Positions 36,563 through 45,446 of a DNA stretch of 64,000 bases are shown here, piece by piece. The stretch covers positions 8,450,893 to 8,514,892 of the forward strand of contig NC_014623.1 of the NCBI RefSeq assembly GCF_000165485.1. The letters run 5' to 3'. A program made the translations under genes and the position numbers. The notes under the pieces were generated by a model, which was given only the letters and a program-made list of their open reading frames with translations, searched no databases and was not told the DNA's origin. The stretch's first letter is position 1, and each line of letters starts with the position of its first letter. Source of the stretch: Stigmatella aurantiaca DW4/3-1 (GTDB lineage: Bacteria > Myxococcota > Myxococcia > Myxococcales > Myxococcaceae).

Positions 36563-36793
36563 GCGGACGCATGCCCGAGCCGGTCCGAGAGGACGGCAGC
36601 ACGACGGGGTGAGAAGGATGGGGCGCACGAGGGAATGAACGGGGGAAACTGCGAGAAGGACGCGTCCAGTTTGAAGGCAGAGGTTGCCTGGTAGCTGCCC
36701 TTGGCCGACCCGGTCACCGCGAGACGGCAGAGCATGAGCATAGATAGGAAGGATGGAAGGGCTGCTGAGGGGTGGTGGGTAGGAGCGCAGGGG

Positions 36794-36832
36794 TCGAGGA
36801 GGGCCGCCGACAGGGGCCGCCCGAGCAGTGAG
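36794..36832. repeat. 39-bp GC-rich dispersed repeat, copy A
   Basis: It matches the reverse complement of 41309-41347 at 32 of 39 bases, and its inner 26 bases (36800-36825) match 39781-39806 with one mismatch. The surrounding 36563-36933 has no supported gene. Confidence 0.6.
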
Positions 36833-36933
36833 CCTTCAGTGCGCAGTCCCTGGAGGCACACGCTTGCCCAGGACGCCCTCCCTTCAGGTGCGCGTATGTT
36901 GACCAGAGCAGGGGTGAAACCCTGAGATTGTCC

Positions 36934-37047
36934 ATGCCTTACAGCCCCCTGCTTGTCAGACCGATGCGCGAAGAGCTCACCAGCATCGGCTTTCAAGAGC
37001 TGATGACCGCGGATCAGGTCGACGCCTGGATGAACCAGACGGGGTGA
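36934..37047 (+). pseudogene. Truncated bacilliredoxin (BrxA/YphP-like)
   Basis: A 37-codon frame, MPYSPLLVRPMREELTSIGF then QELMTADQVDAWMNQTG-stop, corresponds to the N-terminal helix region of BrxA/BrxB (DUF1094, YphP) proteins, where PMREELTxxGFEEL is conserved. In intact members the next segment carries the CGC active site; here a TGA comes first and the downstream sequence shows no further homology in any frame. Confidence 0.6.
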
Positions 37048-37213
37048 CTTTCCTTGGACTCAGGCTCGCCGCAGCGCATCAAGCGCGGTGGTTCCCGGAC
37101 GTCCAGCCCGTCGGATCGCGTCAGCGCCAAGAGCTCTCTTTGTTAGATAGGATCCAGTTTATTCGGATTCCTTCAATAACATGGGAAAGCTCTTCGACCC
37201 CGAAGGGGGACAC

Positions 37214-39778
37214 ATGCGGCCCCTGGTAGCGCTCCTCGCAGCAGGACTGGTGCTCATTTCCTGTGAAGCCTTGGCTGACACAGCGACTCCGACCATCACC
37301 CTTTACCTGCCCAACTATGGTCCGAGCAGAACGACCCTCACCGGAACGGTGACGCTCCGGGTGACAGGCACCAACCTCACCGGGCTCACCCAGTACGAGG
37401 TCCTCCTGGACGGTCACCGGCTCACGTACGGTCCTCTCTCCTCCCCCTACGACTCCCGTGAGTCCTCTTGGAATACGAGAACCGTGGCGAATGGCTCCCA
37501 CACCCTGCTCGGGCAGCTCAAGGACTCCTTCGGCAACGTCATCTCCTCCACGGTGATGAACGTGACGATCGATCAGGATCTCATCGCGCCCACGGTCTCC
37601 GTGCTCGCTCCCGCAGACGGGGTAACCGTCCACGAGACGGTGAACGTGCAGGGCACCGCATCGGACGACCGGGGCGTCTACATGGTGCGGGCCCTCGTGG
37701 ATGGGGTGGTGCTCAACGCGGACTTCAGTGCCCCGTACTCGTTCGACTCGCTGTACGTCAAAAACCTCCCCAATGGCCCGCACACGCTGACCCTGGAGGC
37801 GTGGGATTTCTCGCAGAATGTGACCGTCTCGGCGCCGATCACCCTCTTCCTGGACAATGACAACACCGTGCCGAACGTGGTGCTCACCGCGCCCGCCAGC
37901 GGCACCGTCGTGCCGGGAGGGCCGGTTTCTCTCACGGCAGACGCCTCGGATGACCGGGGGATAGACCGGGTCGCCTTCTTCTTGAACGGCTCGCTGATCG
38001 CGGAAGACAAGACGGCACCCTACGGCGTGGAGTGGATCAGCGACTTCGTGCTCAGCGGGGATTACACCCTGACCGCCAAGGCCTACGATCGGGTGGGCAA
38101 CGTGACCGAGAGCGCTCCGGTCGCGATCACCGTGTTCAAGCCCGGCACCGCCGTGTTCGACCCCGTGCTCCATGCACCCGTTTGCGACACGGTGGGCAGC
38201 TTCTGCGACACCGCGAAGCTGGTGGAAGGCCGGAACACCTCGGAGGTGCACGCGCCGAATACGATCGACGGCTGCCTCGATGCGTCGAGCCTCGATCAGG
38301 TCTATTCCGAGAGGATCCAGCGCATCACCGTGACGCGCGTCGGAGGCGAGTTCCTGGCCCAGAACCGTCGCGCCCGGATCGATGTCCTTGTCTACGGCGA
38401 CACGGTCGCTACGGACGCGCTCGACCTGTATTCCGCGAGTGACGCCACACGCCCCTCGTGGACCTATCTGACCACGGTTCCGGCGGCCATCTATGGGGCT
38501 CATTGGCTCTCGGCGGAGGTCGTCCTGCCCGCGGGCAACCTGCAAGCGGTGCGTGCCCAGTTCCGGGTGGGGAGCGCCAACAGCTCGGCGTCGCCGTGTA
38601 GCGTCGGCGCGCGTGACGACCACGATGACCTGGTCTTCGCGGTGGGCCCGCCGACGGATGCCTTCCCGCCGACGGTCAAGCTCCTCACGCCCCACGACAA
38701 CGCGCCCTATAGCTACGCGCTGGTGGGAGGCCCAGTTCGGGTGTCGGCGTCGGCCGAGGACGACCTGGCGGTGGAGCGGGTCGAGTTCTATGCAGACGGG
38801 ACGCTGATTGGCACCGATACCGGCGCGCCCTACGAGGTGCTCTGGAACAGTTCCTCCGTGGCGGATGGCTCCCACTCGCTCACCGCGAAGGCCTACGATC
38901 CGGCGGGCCGCTCCACCACCTCCCATGCGGTCGTGGTCACCACCGACAACACCGGGCCGAGCTCAACGCTCCTCTCCCCCACCCAAGGGGCACTCCTTCG
39001 GGGCACTGTCGTGCTCGACTCCACGGCCAGCGATCCCAACGACGTCACGAGGGTCGATTACTATTCCAGCGAGGCACTGCTCGGCGCATATCCTGTCTCG
39101 CCTCAGACGTCCCATGCGGCGACCTGGTACACTTGGTCCGTGCCGGACGGGGTCCATCGGCTCACGGCGAGAGCCATGGACAGCCTCGGCAACATTGGCA
39201 TCTCCTCCGCGGTGGTGGTGACGATCGACAACACGCCGCCGTCGGCGGAGTTCACCGCTCCGCAGGCGTACGCCACGCTTCGGGGTATCCTTCCGGTCAG
39301 CGCCACGGCCACGGATGCCAACGGCGTGGCCAAGGTCGAGTTCTACGCGGGCAATCAACTGATAGGTACGGCCACCACGGCACCCTACACGGTGAACTGG
39401 GATTCGAGGACCGGGCCCAATGGCTACATCTCGCTCACGACACGGGCCTATGACACTGCGGGCAACGTCCAGGTGTCCTCCAGCCATCCTGTCTCGGTGG
39501 ACAACAGCGCGCCGACCGTGGCCCTCACCTCTCCGTCCAACGGGGCATCGCTGTTCCTGAGCACCACCCTCCAAGCGAACGCGGCCGACAACGCCGGAGT
39601 GACCCAGGTGGTGTTCTACGACGGGGCCACGGTCATTGGCACGGACACCTCGGCGCCCTACAGCGTGAGTTGGAGCCTGCTGTTCGTGCCAAAGGGGACG
39701 CACACGCTGACGGCCAAGGCCTTTGACGCCGTTGGCAATGTCACGACATCGGCCCCCGTCACGGTGAAGGTGAACTGA
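37214..39778 (+). CDS. Secreted multi-Ig-repeat protein
   Basis: 854 residues. The ATG at 37214 (GAAGGGGGA upstream) starts a signal peptide; LISC near residue 17 could be a lipobox. About seven bacterial Ig-like (Big_7-type) repeats follow, three before and four after a central non-repeat domain. Each has a P-V-L/A-P opening, a VxFYxDGxxIGTDTxAPY core and a HxLTAKAxDxxGNV end. The central part (residues about 320-500) contains CDTVGSFCDTAKLVEGR and SVGARDDHDDLVFAVG and may be a sugar-binding-like sandwich. A role as a surface adhesin or exoenzyme scaffold is inferred. A 26-bp repeat copy begins two bases after the stop. Confidence 0.8.
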   Translation: MRPLVALLAAGLVLISCEALADTATPTITLYLPNYGPSRTTLTGTVTLRVTGTNLTGLTQYEVLLDGHRLTYGPLSSPYDSRESSWNTRTVANGSHTLLGQLKDSFGNVISSTVMNVTIDQDLIAPTVSVLAPADGVTVHETVNVQGTASDDRGVYMVRALVDGVVLNADFSAPYSFDSLYVKNLPNGPHTLTLEAWDFSQNVTVSAPITLFLDNDNTVPNVVLTAPASGTVVPGGPVSLTADASDDRGIDRVAFFLNGSLIAEDKTAPYGVEWISDFVLSGDYTLTAKAYDRVGNVTESAPVAITVFKPGTAVFDPVLHAPVCDTVGSFCDTAKLVEGRNTSEVHAPNTIDGCLDASSLDQVYSERIQRITVTRVGGEFLAQNRRARIDVLVYGDTVATDALDLYSASDATRPSWTYLTTVPAAIYGAHWLSAEVVLPAGNLQAVRAQFRVGSANSSASPCSVGARDDHDDLVFAVGPPTDAFPPTVKLLTPHDNAPYSYALVGGPVRVSASAEDDLAVERVEFYADGTLIGTDTGAPYEVLWNSSSVADGSHSLTAKAYDPAGRSTTSHAVVVTTDNTGPSSTLLSPTQGALLRGTVVLDSTASDPNDVTRVDYYSSEALLGAYPVSPQTSHAATWYTWSVPDGVHRLTARAMDSLGNIGISSAVVVTIDNTPPSAEFTAPQAYATLRGILPVSATATDANGVAKVEFYAGNQLIGTATTAPYTVNWDSRTGPNGYISLTTRAYDTAGNVQVSSSHPVSVDNSAPTVALTSPSNGASLFLSTTLQANAADNAGVTQVVFYDGATVIGTDTSAPYSVSWSLLFVPKGTHTLTAKAFDAVGNVTTSAPVTVKVN

Positions 39779-39780
39779 AG

Positions 39781-39806
39781 AGGGCCGCGGACAGGGGCCG
39801 CCCGAG
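39781..39806. repeat. GC-rich dispersed repeat, copy C (26-bp core)
   Basis: 25 of 26 bases match 36800-36825 in the same orientation. With copy A it brackets the Ig-repeat gene at a distance of about 3.0 kb. The pyrimidine-rich stretch to about 39960 holds no supported gene. Confidence 0.6.
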
Positions 39807-40089
39807 TGATGCTCCCGGCCCCCCCTCCGCCCGGGGGGCCCTCGCGCAAGGGCAAGGCTCGCACATGCCGGGGGCATGCTCAGCTGCTCCAGAATCTTTC
39901 TCTCCCCTCGTTCTCCCTTCACTTACTCCAATATCCGCCTCCTGCCTCCACACCTCTCTCAGGCGAACACCTCTCCGTCGAACGTCCTCCTGAGCGTGAG
40001 CCCTGGCGAGGTGTGGCTGGGGAAGGGCAGGTGGCAGAGCACGGCTGGGAGTACCAGATTGCTGGCGGGGGCCAACGAGATGGCGCGGC

Positions 40090-40290
40090 ATGCCCCGGTA
40101 CGTGGAGCGGGACTTCGCCAGGTCCCTGGAGTCGGGGGGCTGGCGCACGGCTTCGCGCGGGTACGACGGCGTGTGGCGTCCCTGGAGCCTCCGCCTCGGG
40201 CAAACCTCACGAGGTTCCACGGCGTCTTCGCTCCAGGCGCCAAACTGCGGCCATTTCTGGTCCCCCAAGAAGGAGCCGATGAGGCAGAGG
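40090..40290 (+). pseudogene. IS91-type transposase remnant with frameshift and deletion
   Basis: The frame from ATG 40090 reads MPRYVERDFARSLESGG; one base shift later it continues as GLAHGFARVR, together the N-terminal zinc-region pattern of IS91-family transposases (PRYVERxFxxxLxCGxLAHGFARVRC). It then joins RRVASLEPPPRANLTRFHG and VFAPGAKLRPFLVP, the middle motif that normally lies much further along. So a frameshift and a large internal deletion have occurred. No terminal repeats of the element were recognised. Confidence 0.7.
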
Positions 40291-40362
40291 ACGCCGCGTG
40301 TGGACTGGGCACAAACGGCCACCATGGCGCGAGGCGTGGTGCCTTGAGGTATGCTCCTTCGC

Positions 40363-41064
40363 ATGAGTGCAGCCAGTTCCCGGTTCTCCGCCGTCCTCTT
40401 TGACATGGACGGAGTGCTCGTCCACTCGAAGCCTGTCGTTGAAAATTCCTGGCGGAAGGTGGCCCTGAACCATGGGCGTCACATCAGCGACCAGGAGATG
40501 CACGAGCTCGTTCATGGGCGTCCGGGCAGCTACACCGTGGATGCGCTCTTTCCCAACGCCTCGGCAGAGGAGAAGCAGCAGATCCGCCGCATGGTGGAAA
40601 GCATCGAGGAGCGCTCCCCATGCGCATCGGTTGCCGGCGTGGAGAAGCTCATCCAGTCCCTGGCCGAATACCGGATCCGCTTCGGACTGGTGACGAGCGG
40701 GTGGCAGGGCCGGATTGAGTTTGTCCTCCAAAGCCTTGGGCTGGCGGGACGCTTCGCGGTGATTGTCAGCCGTGACGACGTCAGCCGGGGGAAGCCGGAC
40801 CCCGAGCCCTACCTGTTGGCGGCATCGCGGCTGGGCATCCCCGCCTCGGAAACCATCGTCTACGAGGACTCCCTCAGCGGCGTGCGGGCCGCCGTTGGGG
40901 CGGGGGCCTACTGCGTGGGAATCGGCGGCGAAGAGCTGTTGGAGTCCGGGGCCCGCACGGCGGTCCAGGACTACACGGGCATCACGTTCCAGCCCCGGTC
41001 TCCAGGGGAGGTGGCCATGCGCTTCCCTGCCGGCCACGAAGTGCTGTTTGCGTGCGGCCGCTGA
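40363..41064 (+). CDS. HAD-family phosphatase, beta-phosphoglucomutase-like
   Basis: 233 residues from ATG 40363; an ATG four codons earlier is also possible. HAD motifs: I, AVLFDMDGVLVHS; II, LVTSG; III, Lys in SRGKPDPEPYLLAA; IV, VYEDSLSGVRAAV. A four-helix cap after motif I fits the beta-phosphoglucomutase/phosphonatase subclass, which handles small phosphosugars. The C-terminal extension (VQDYTGITF) is shared with the HAD encoded at 54576-55277, which has the same length, so these are paralogues. It is followed by a truncated YdcF-like frame. Confidence 0.85.
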   Translation: MSAASSRFSAVLFDMDGVLVHSKPVVENSWRKVALNHGRHISDQEMHELVHGRPGSYTVDALFPNASAEEKQQIRRMVESIEERSPCASVAGVEKLIQSLAEYRIRFGLVTSGWQGRIEFVLQSLGLAGRFAVIVSRDDVSRGKPDPEPYLLAASRLGIPASETIVYEDSLSGVRAAVGAGAYCVGIGGEELLESGARTAVQDYTGITFQPRSPGEVAMRFPAGHEVLFACGR

Positions 41065-41082
41065 GGTGGCTGGGGGGCAGCG

Positions 41083-41298
41083 ATGTCCATGACGCTCGAG
41101 CATGCGAGACGGCGCTGGGACTACCAGTCCTCTTTCAAGCGCCAGGCACCGTCCGAGCTCACGGTGATTTGCTGCGCGTACAACTTGCGGGTGTGCGATT
41201 ACGCCTGCGAGTTCCTGAAACAAGGGCTGACGAAACAGCTCCTCATCAGCGGGAACACAGGTAACTGGACGCGGCAATGGGGGCTGCGCTGCCTCTGA
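41083..41298 (+). pseudogene. Truncated YdcF/DUF218-like gene
   Basis: 71 codons with GGGGGGCAG before the ATG. The segment ELTVICCAYNLRVCDYACEF then LKQGLTKQLLISGNTGNWT matches the first strand-helix-strand of YdcF/DUF218 proteins (DVIVVLGxxDLRVAxRAxELxxxG...vvFSGGxG). The rest of the domain is missing: a stop follows, and 10 bases later copy B of the GC-rich repeat begins. Confidence 0.55.
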
Positions 41299-41308
41299 AC
41301 AGGCCAGG

Positions 41309-41347
41309 CTCACTGCTCGGCCGACACCCGTCTGCCGCCCTCCTCGG
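41309..41347. repeat. 39-bp GC-rich dispersed repeat, copy B (inverted)
   Basis: Reverse complement of copy A at 32 of 39 positions. It lies immediately after the truncated YdcF-like frame, at its presumed breakpoint. Confidence 0.55.
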
Positions 41348-41485
41348 CCACTCCTGTCCTGCCCGCTCCCTCAACTTGGCTTTTATCCCCCCTATACGCC
41401 GTCGGACAGATGCAGGCTGTCCTATCGAGCGCCTCCTCGCCGAGGATTTGCCTCCGTTCGAGGGCCATGAGGCACTTCCCGGCGC

Positions 41486-42763
41486 TCACTGGGTGGACGC
41501 AAGTGCCGCTTCCGTGGACGCCGAGAAAACCCACGCCGTGTGGCGGCAGGGCTTGGCGTTGGGATCATAGCCGCCGAAGTACAGCATGCTGGGCTCGAAG
41601 GGCGAGACAGCAATGCTGCGGACGGCGATGAGCGGTGGCATGGGCTGAAAGTCCGGGGACTCGACGCGGCGGAGCTCATAACGGCGCCCGTCCGCGTGGC
41701 GGATCAGGTACCACGCGTCTTGCACCCATGAGTCCGCCGGGTGGTTGTCGAGCTGGGTGCTGTAGGTCGCTCCCAGGCCCGTGAAGAGCACCGTCTCTCC
41801 GGTGCGCGGATCCGTCACGGGAGTGAAGTCATCGTAGGCCACCACGCCATAGGTGGGACGCTGGCCCCAGTGCTCACCCAGGAAATCGAGCACCTCCAGT
41901 TCCACCGTCTCCCGGAAGCCATCCTCTGGATCGATGTGCACCACGCGGCAACGATCCCCCTCCAATGCGGCCAGCAGCACCTGGCCGGATCCGGAGGGCC
42001 GAGGCACAGCTGTCAGCCCGCGCAGGCCACTGCTGGGAACGATGAGCGGCACAGGGATGGTGTAGACCTTTTCCCAGCTTGGCTTCTCTCCGTCGATGCG
42101 ACGGTACATGTCCGGCTTGATGGTGACGTACAGGCTGCCGTTGCACTCCGCGAAGGCCATGGGGCGCCGGCTGTAGCCCTCCATCTCCGGCTCCGCCGCC
42201 CAGCGGATTCTCCCGGGCGCCTCCGGATCATAGACGCCGCTACAAATGCCGGTGGGCGAAGTGCCAGCGAAGAGGCGCTCCACGCCCGTCGCCTTGTCCC
42301 GGTACACGAAAAAGCTCCGGATGCTGGCCACGCCCTTGCCGCTGCCCAGGTGCATCCGCGTCCATTCGCCGGTGTCATCGTCCCGGCTGTCCACGTACAC
42401 GTGGCCTCGGCTGTCCGAGGGACCCGCCAGCAGCAGTGACACTGGCTGGGGCAGCTTTCGCCCCTGGCCGTCGCCGGTGAATGTCACCGACTCCAGCGTC
42501 AGCCGCCAGTGGACGCGCTCATAGTCCCGGTCCACCCGCCAGGCTCCATCCGCGCGGTCCAGCACGGCGATCTGCGCTCCCACCGGCGGATCCTCCGGCA
42601 ACGGCGCGTTCAGCTTGGTGGACAGCGAGGAGAAGAGCCGCCCCTGGTGCTCGACCAAGTGAAGCACCTCGGTGCCCCCCAGGAGCCGGTTGTTCTCATC
42701 GCGCTCGCCCGCCAAGTAGACGCGGCGGAAGGGGACTGGAGTCTTGACGGAGGACGGTTGCAC
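41486..42763 (-). CDS. Uncharacterised protein, probable beta-propeller
   Basis: 425 residues from a GTG start; the frame is open for some codons upstream, so the start is uncertain. The sequence is rich in beta-strand blocks ending in aromatic-Gly turns (VYLAGERDENNRLLGGTEV, GHVYVDSRDDDTGEW, SLYVTIKPDMYRRI, MLYFGGYDPNAKPCRHTAW), repeated about every 45-60 residues, as in a WD/kelch-like propeller. No signal peptide is visible. I recognise no named family and no neighbour suggests a role. Confidence 0.6.
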   Translation of the reverse strand: MQPSSVKTPVPFRRVYLAGERDENNRLLGGTEVLHLVEHQGRLFSSLSTKLNAPLPEDPPVGAQIAVLDRADGAWRVDRDYERVHWRLTLESVTFTGDGQGRKLPQPVSLLLAGPSDSRGHVYVDSRDDDTGEWTRMHLGSGKGVASIRSFFVYRDKATGVERLFAGTSPTGICSGVYDPEAPGRIRWAAEPEMEGYSRRPMAFAECNGSLYVTIKPDMYRRIDGEKPSWEKVYTIPVPLIVPSSGLRGLTAVPRPSGSGQVLLAALEGDRCRVVHIDPEDGFRETVELEVLDFLGEHWGQRPTYGVVAYDDFTPVTDPRTGETVLFTGLGATYSTQLDNHPADSWVQDAWYLIRHADGRRYELRRVESPDFQPMPPLIAVRSIAVSPFEPSMLYFGGYDPNAKPCRHTAWVFSASTEAALASTQ

Positions 42764-42851
42764 GAAGATTCCCGGGCGCTAGGGGTTCAGGCCAGACCGG
42801 GGCAATTCCCGGAGGGAGAAGAAGACGTTGAGGGTCCGCAGGCTCATTCCA

Positions 42852-43946
42852 TCACGTGCAGTGCTTGAGGGCCTCGCGATGCATGGACTCGATGAGGTGC
42901 TCTCGGTGGCGCTCCAGGTGGCTCACGATGCCGGAGAGCCGCTCCAGCCGAGGAAGGACGACGTCATCGCCGTGGCTGGTGATGCCGAGTGTCCCACGAA
43001 CCTCCAGTACCAGGGCTTCGGCCTCGGCGGCGTCAGGCGTGGCACCGAACAGCTCATGGAGCCCGTGAGCCGCAAGCCACAGGGGGCGTGTCGCCTCGGC
43101 CTCCTGCCCTCTCGCGAGCAATGCTTGGATACCCTCCACGTAATAGCGTCGGCGTAGCAGGAGCTTGGTCCGAGGCAGGTGTTCATTCATCTCTTGGGCT
43201 TGCGCGCGCGAGAAGAGGCGGGAGACCCGCTGGGACCAATCGAGGAGCTGAGTCCGGTCAGGCCGGTCCGCTCCCATGATCGAGTACAGCTCGCGCCAGA
43301 TCCACGGCAACCCCAGGCGCTCGGAGACGCGGCGCAGCTCCCCGAGCCCCCGGCGGGAGCCGCTCGGAAGGCAGAAGTTCACGGCGGCAAGGAATGGCAG
43401 GAAGAGCCAGCCTCCCCAGGCCCGCATGAGATCGAAATTGCCGCCGATCGCTGGACGCGCCGCCGGGTTGCGCCAGCGGTCCAGGTGGCCGCGGATGCCC
43501 CTGAGTTCGAGGTCCACTCCCCGCTTCAGCCAATCGCGATCGAGCAGCAGGGGGCGGAGGTTCTGCCGGGCACGTGAGAAGACGGGCTCTCGCTCCCAGA
43601 TGGGGTGAGCCCAGCGCGTCGCCACCGCGGCAGGCAGACAGGTGGACTCGATCTTGTTGAAGTCAGACCACTGATACCTGGCGAGATCGATGAGGAGCCC
43701 GTCGTACTCGAAAAGCGCGGCGCCGTGGATGACCCGCTCGTCTCCGCTCGTGGCATCGATGTGCCCGTACCAGCTCACGTCCAGATCGCCGCAGGGAAGA
43801 GCCTCCTCGGGATCGATCGCCGAGCCGATGAGCCGAAGGCCGAGCAGGCCCGGGTGTCTGCGCGCGAGATCGCCGACGAGTGGCGTCAGCTTGTGCACCT
43901 CCTCTTCGGACAGAGGTCCCGGGTCGATCTGGATTTTGTCTGGCAT
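42852..43946 (-). CDS. Nucleotidyltransferase-like protein
   Basis: 364 residues from ATG 43946. Residues about 35-75 look like a minimal nucleotidyltransferase core: GLRLIGSAIDPEEALPCGDLDVSWYG, with G-S and D-x-D metal-ligand spacing, then a third acidic residue in GLLIDLARY. The remainder is helical and may act as a substrate-binding domain. It starts 17 bases after a GrpB-family gene, also of nucleotidyltransferase fold. Which molecule is modified is unknown; an aminoglycoside-type or small-metabolite transferase is possible. The frame is open far upstream within the GrpB gene and that part is ignored. Confidence 0.6.
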   Translation of the reverse strand: MPDKIQIDPGPLSEEEVHKLTPLVGDLARRHPGLLGLRLIGSAIDPEEALPCGDLDVSWYGHIDATSGDERVIHGAALFEYDGLLIDLARYQWSDFNKIESTCLPAAVATRWAHPIWEREPVFSRARQNLRPLLLDRDWLKRGVDLELRGIRGHLDRWRNPAARPAIGGNFDLMRAWGGWLFLPFLAAVNFCLPSGSRRGLGELRRVSERLGLPWIWRELYSIMGADRPDRTQLLDWSQRVSRLFSRAQAQEMNEHLPRTKLLLRRRYYVEGIQALLARGQEAEATRPLWLAAHGLHELFGATPDAAEAEALVLEVRGTLGITSHGDDVVLPRLERLSGIVSHLERHREHLIESMHREALKHCT

Positions 43947-43963
43947 CCCGCGGGCCTCGCTCC

Positions 43964-44677
43964 TCAAGAGCCATTCGAGCCGGCACCGCCGCGAGCCGCA
44001 GCCCAGACGTTGGCGCGATCGGTGATCTGCTGCAACAGGTGACGCTTGAGCACACTGTATTCGAGCCAGCTCTGCCCGGGAACGGAGGCGAGTTCTCGCT
44101 TGAGCCGCTCGTAGCTCGCGCGCTCTTCGAGGTGCTCGCGCATGTAGTCGCGGAAGTGGAGCAAGTTCGTGTACCAGGCCGCGCGCGGATCGCACAGGTG
44201 AACAACGAGGGCAGTGCCGTCCTCCAGCCGCCAGAACCAGAAGAAGCCCGGATCGATGGGGCTGGTGCCATGGTAGCGGTAGCCGAGCGACTCGAGCCGC
44301 TCCTTCTGGCTGTCCGTGCAGAGCGGGAGGGTCAGTGCCACCGCGAGATCGACGATGTTCTTGCTGGGCATGGGCGGAATGGACGTGCTGCCGACATGCT
44401 GGATGTCGATCAGCGGTTCCGCCTCCAGTGCCTTCTGGAGCCGCTGACGCTCGCGCTCGAAGAGCACAGGCCAGGAGGGGTCATAGGCGCGCACCTCCAG
44501 GTTCAGCTCCGGCATCTCCACGCGCGACCAGCGGCGCACCAGGTGCTCGATGGGCTCGCCTCCGATGTGCTGGATGCCAAGACGCTCCTTGAGCTGGCGA
44601 ATGACTCGCATCATCCGGAGGGCTCCCTGCTGCCCTCCGGGGTTCCGCGCATCGTTTCCGATGTCAGTGGGCTCCAT
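43964..44677 (-). CDS. GrpB/UPF0157-family protein
   Basis: 237 residues with GGAGGA directly before the ATG. The family core is present: VRAYDPSWPVLFERERQRL, the nucleotidyltransferase-like HVGSTSIPPMPSKNIVDLAV, then TNLLHFRDYMREH. Residues 1-55 are an extra N-terminal helix region. Members are widespread but poorly defined; a dephospho-CoA-kinase-linked or nucleotide-transfer role has been proposed for the family. It is the first of two adjacent nucleotidyltransferase-fold genes. Confidence 0.82.
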   Translation of the reverse strand: MEPTDIGNDARNPGGQQGALRMMRVIRQLKERLGIQHIGGEPIEHLVRRWSRVEMPELNLEVRAYDPSWPVLFERERQRLQKALEAEPLIDIQHVGSTSIPPMPSKNIVDLAVALTLPLCTDSQKERLESLGYRYHGTSPIDPGFFWFWRLEDGTALVVHLCDPRAAWYTNLLHFRDYMREHLEERASYERLKRELASVPGQSWLEYSVLKRHLLQQITDRANVWAAARGGAGSNGS

Positions 44678-44741
44678 GGCTCCTCCGTCTCTCGATGGGG
44701 CGGCCTCTCACGTGAAGAAGTTCGGCTTGCGCATACTCAGG

Positions 44742-45446
44742 TTACCAGGGGAAGTCCTGCCGGTCCCGGAAGAAGCGGCCTCGGGGTCCATCATCAGGGA
44801 GGGTGGCAAGCCAGATGATGGTGTCGGCTCCTTGTTCGGTGGAGCGCTCCGCTTTGACACCTCCCAGGTTCGTGCGAACCCAGCCGGGCGTCATGACGTT
44901 GACGAGGATGTTGGTATCCTTGAGCTCATCGGCGAAGACCTTGGTCATCGCGTTCAGGCCCACCTTGGACAGGCGGTAGGCAATCCGGCCAGAGGTGATC
45001 TTCGAGAAGGAGCCCAGGCCGCTGGACACGTTGACGATGCGCCCGTAGTCATGCTTGCGCATGAGCGGCACGAAGAGCTGGGTGAGGTGCAGCGGACCGT
45101 AGAGGTTCGTCTCGATGGTGGGCCGGATGACCTCGTCGAAGCTCACCTCCAGCGCGGGCACGTTGAAGTCAATGGAGATTCCCGCGTTGTTGATGAGGAT
45201 GTCCAGCCGCCCGAACTCGCGGGTGATGTCCTCGAGGATGCGCAGGCGGTCCTTCTCGGAGGTGACGTCGAGAGGAAGGAAGGACACGTTGAGTCCCTCG
45301 GCGGCCAGCTCTTCCACCGCCGCCCGTCCCTTGTCCTCCCGCCGCGCCGTCAGCACCACCCGGATGCCAAGCCTGACCAACTGCCGGCACACTTCCAACC
45401 CGATGCCACGGTTCGCGCCCGTGACCAGCGCAATGCGTTGCTCCAC
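44742..45446 (-). CDS. Short-chain dehydrogenase/reductase, carbonyl-reductase type
   Basis: 234 residues, GTG start. Classical SDR signatures: TGANRGIGLEV for NAD(P) binding, LINNAG, the catalytic Ser in VNVSSGLG and the Tyr-x3-Lys in IAYRLSKVG. The closing segment PGWVRTNLGG is also typical. The Arg after the first Tyr-rich strand (TARREDKG) favours NADP(H). Its closest type is the carbonyl-reductase-like subgroup found in plants and bacteria. Substrate unknown. It may be co-transcribed with the GrpB gene 64 bases downstream. Confidence 0.86.
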   Translation of the reverse strand: MEQRIALVTGANRGIGLEVCRQLVRLGIRVVLTARREDKGRAAVEELAAEGLNVSFLPLDVTSEKDRLRILEDITREFGRLDILINNAGISIDFNVPALEVSFDEVIRPTIETNLYGPLHLTQLFVPLMRKHDYGRIVNVSSGLGSFSKITSGRIAYRLSKVGLNAMTKVFADELKDTNILVNVMTPGWVRTNLGGVKAERSTEQGADTIIWLATLPDDGPRGRFFRDRQDFPW

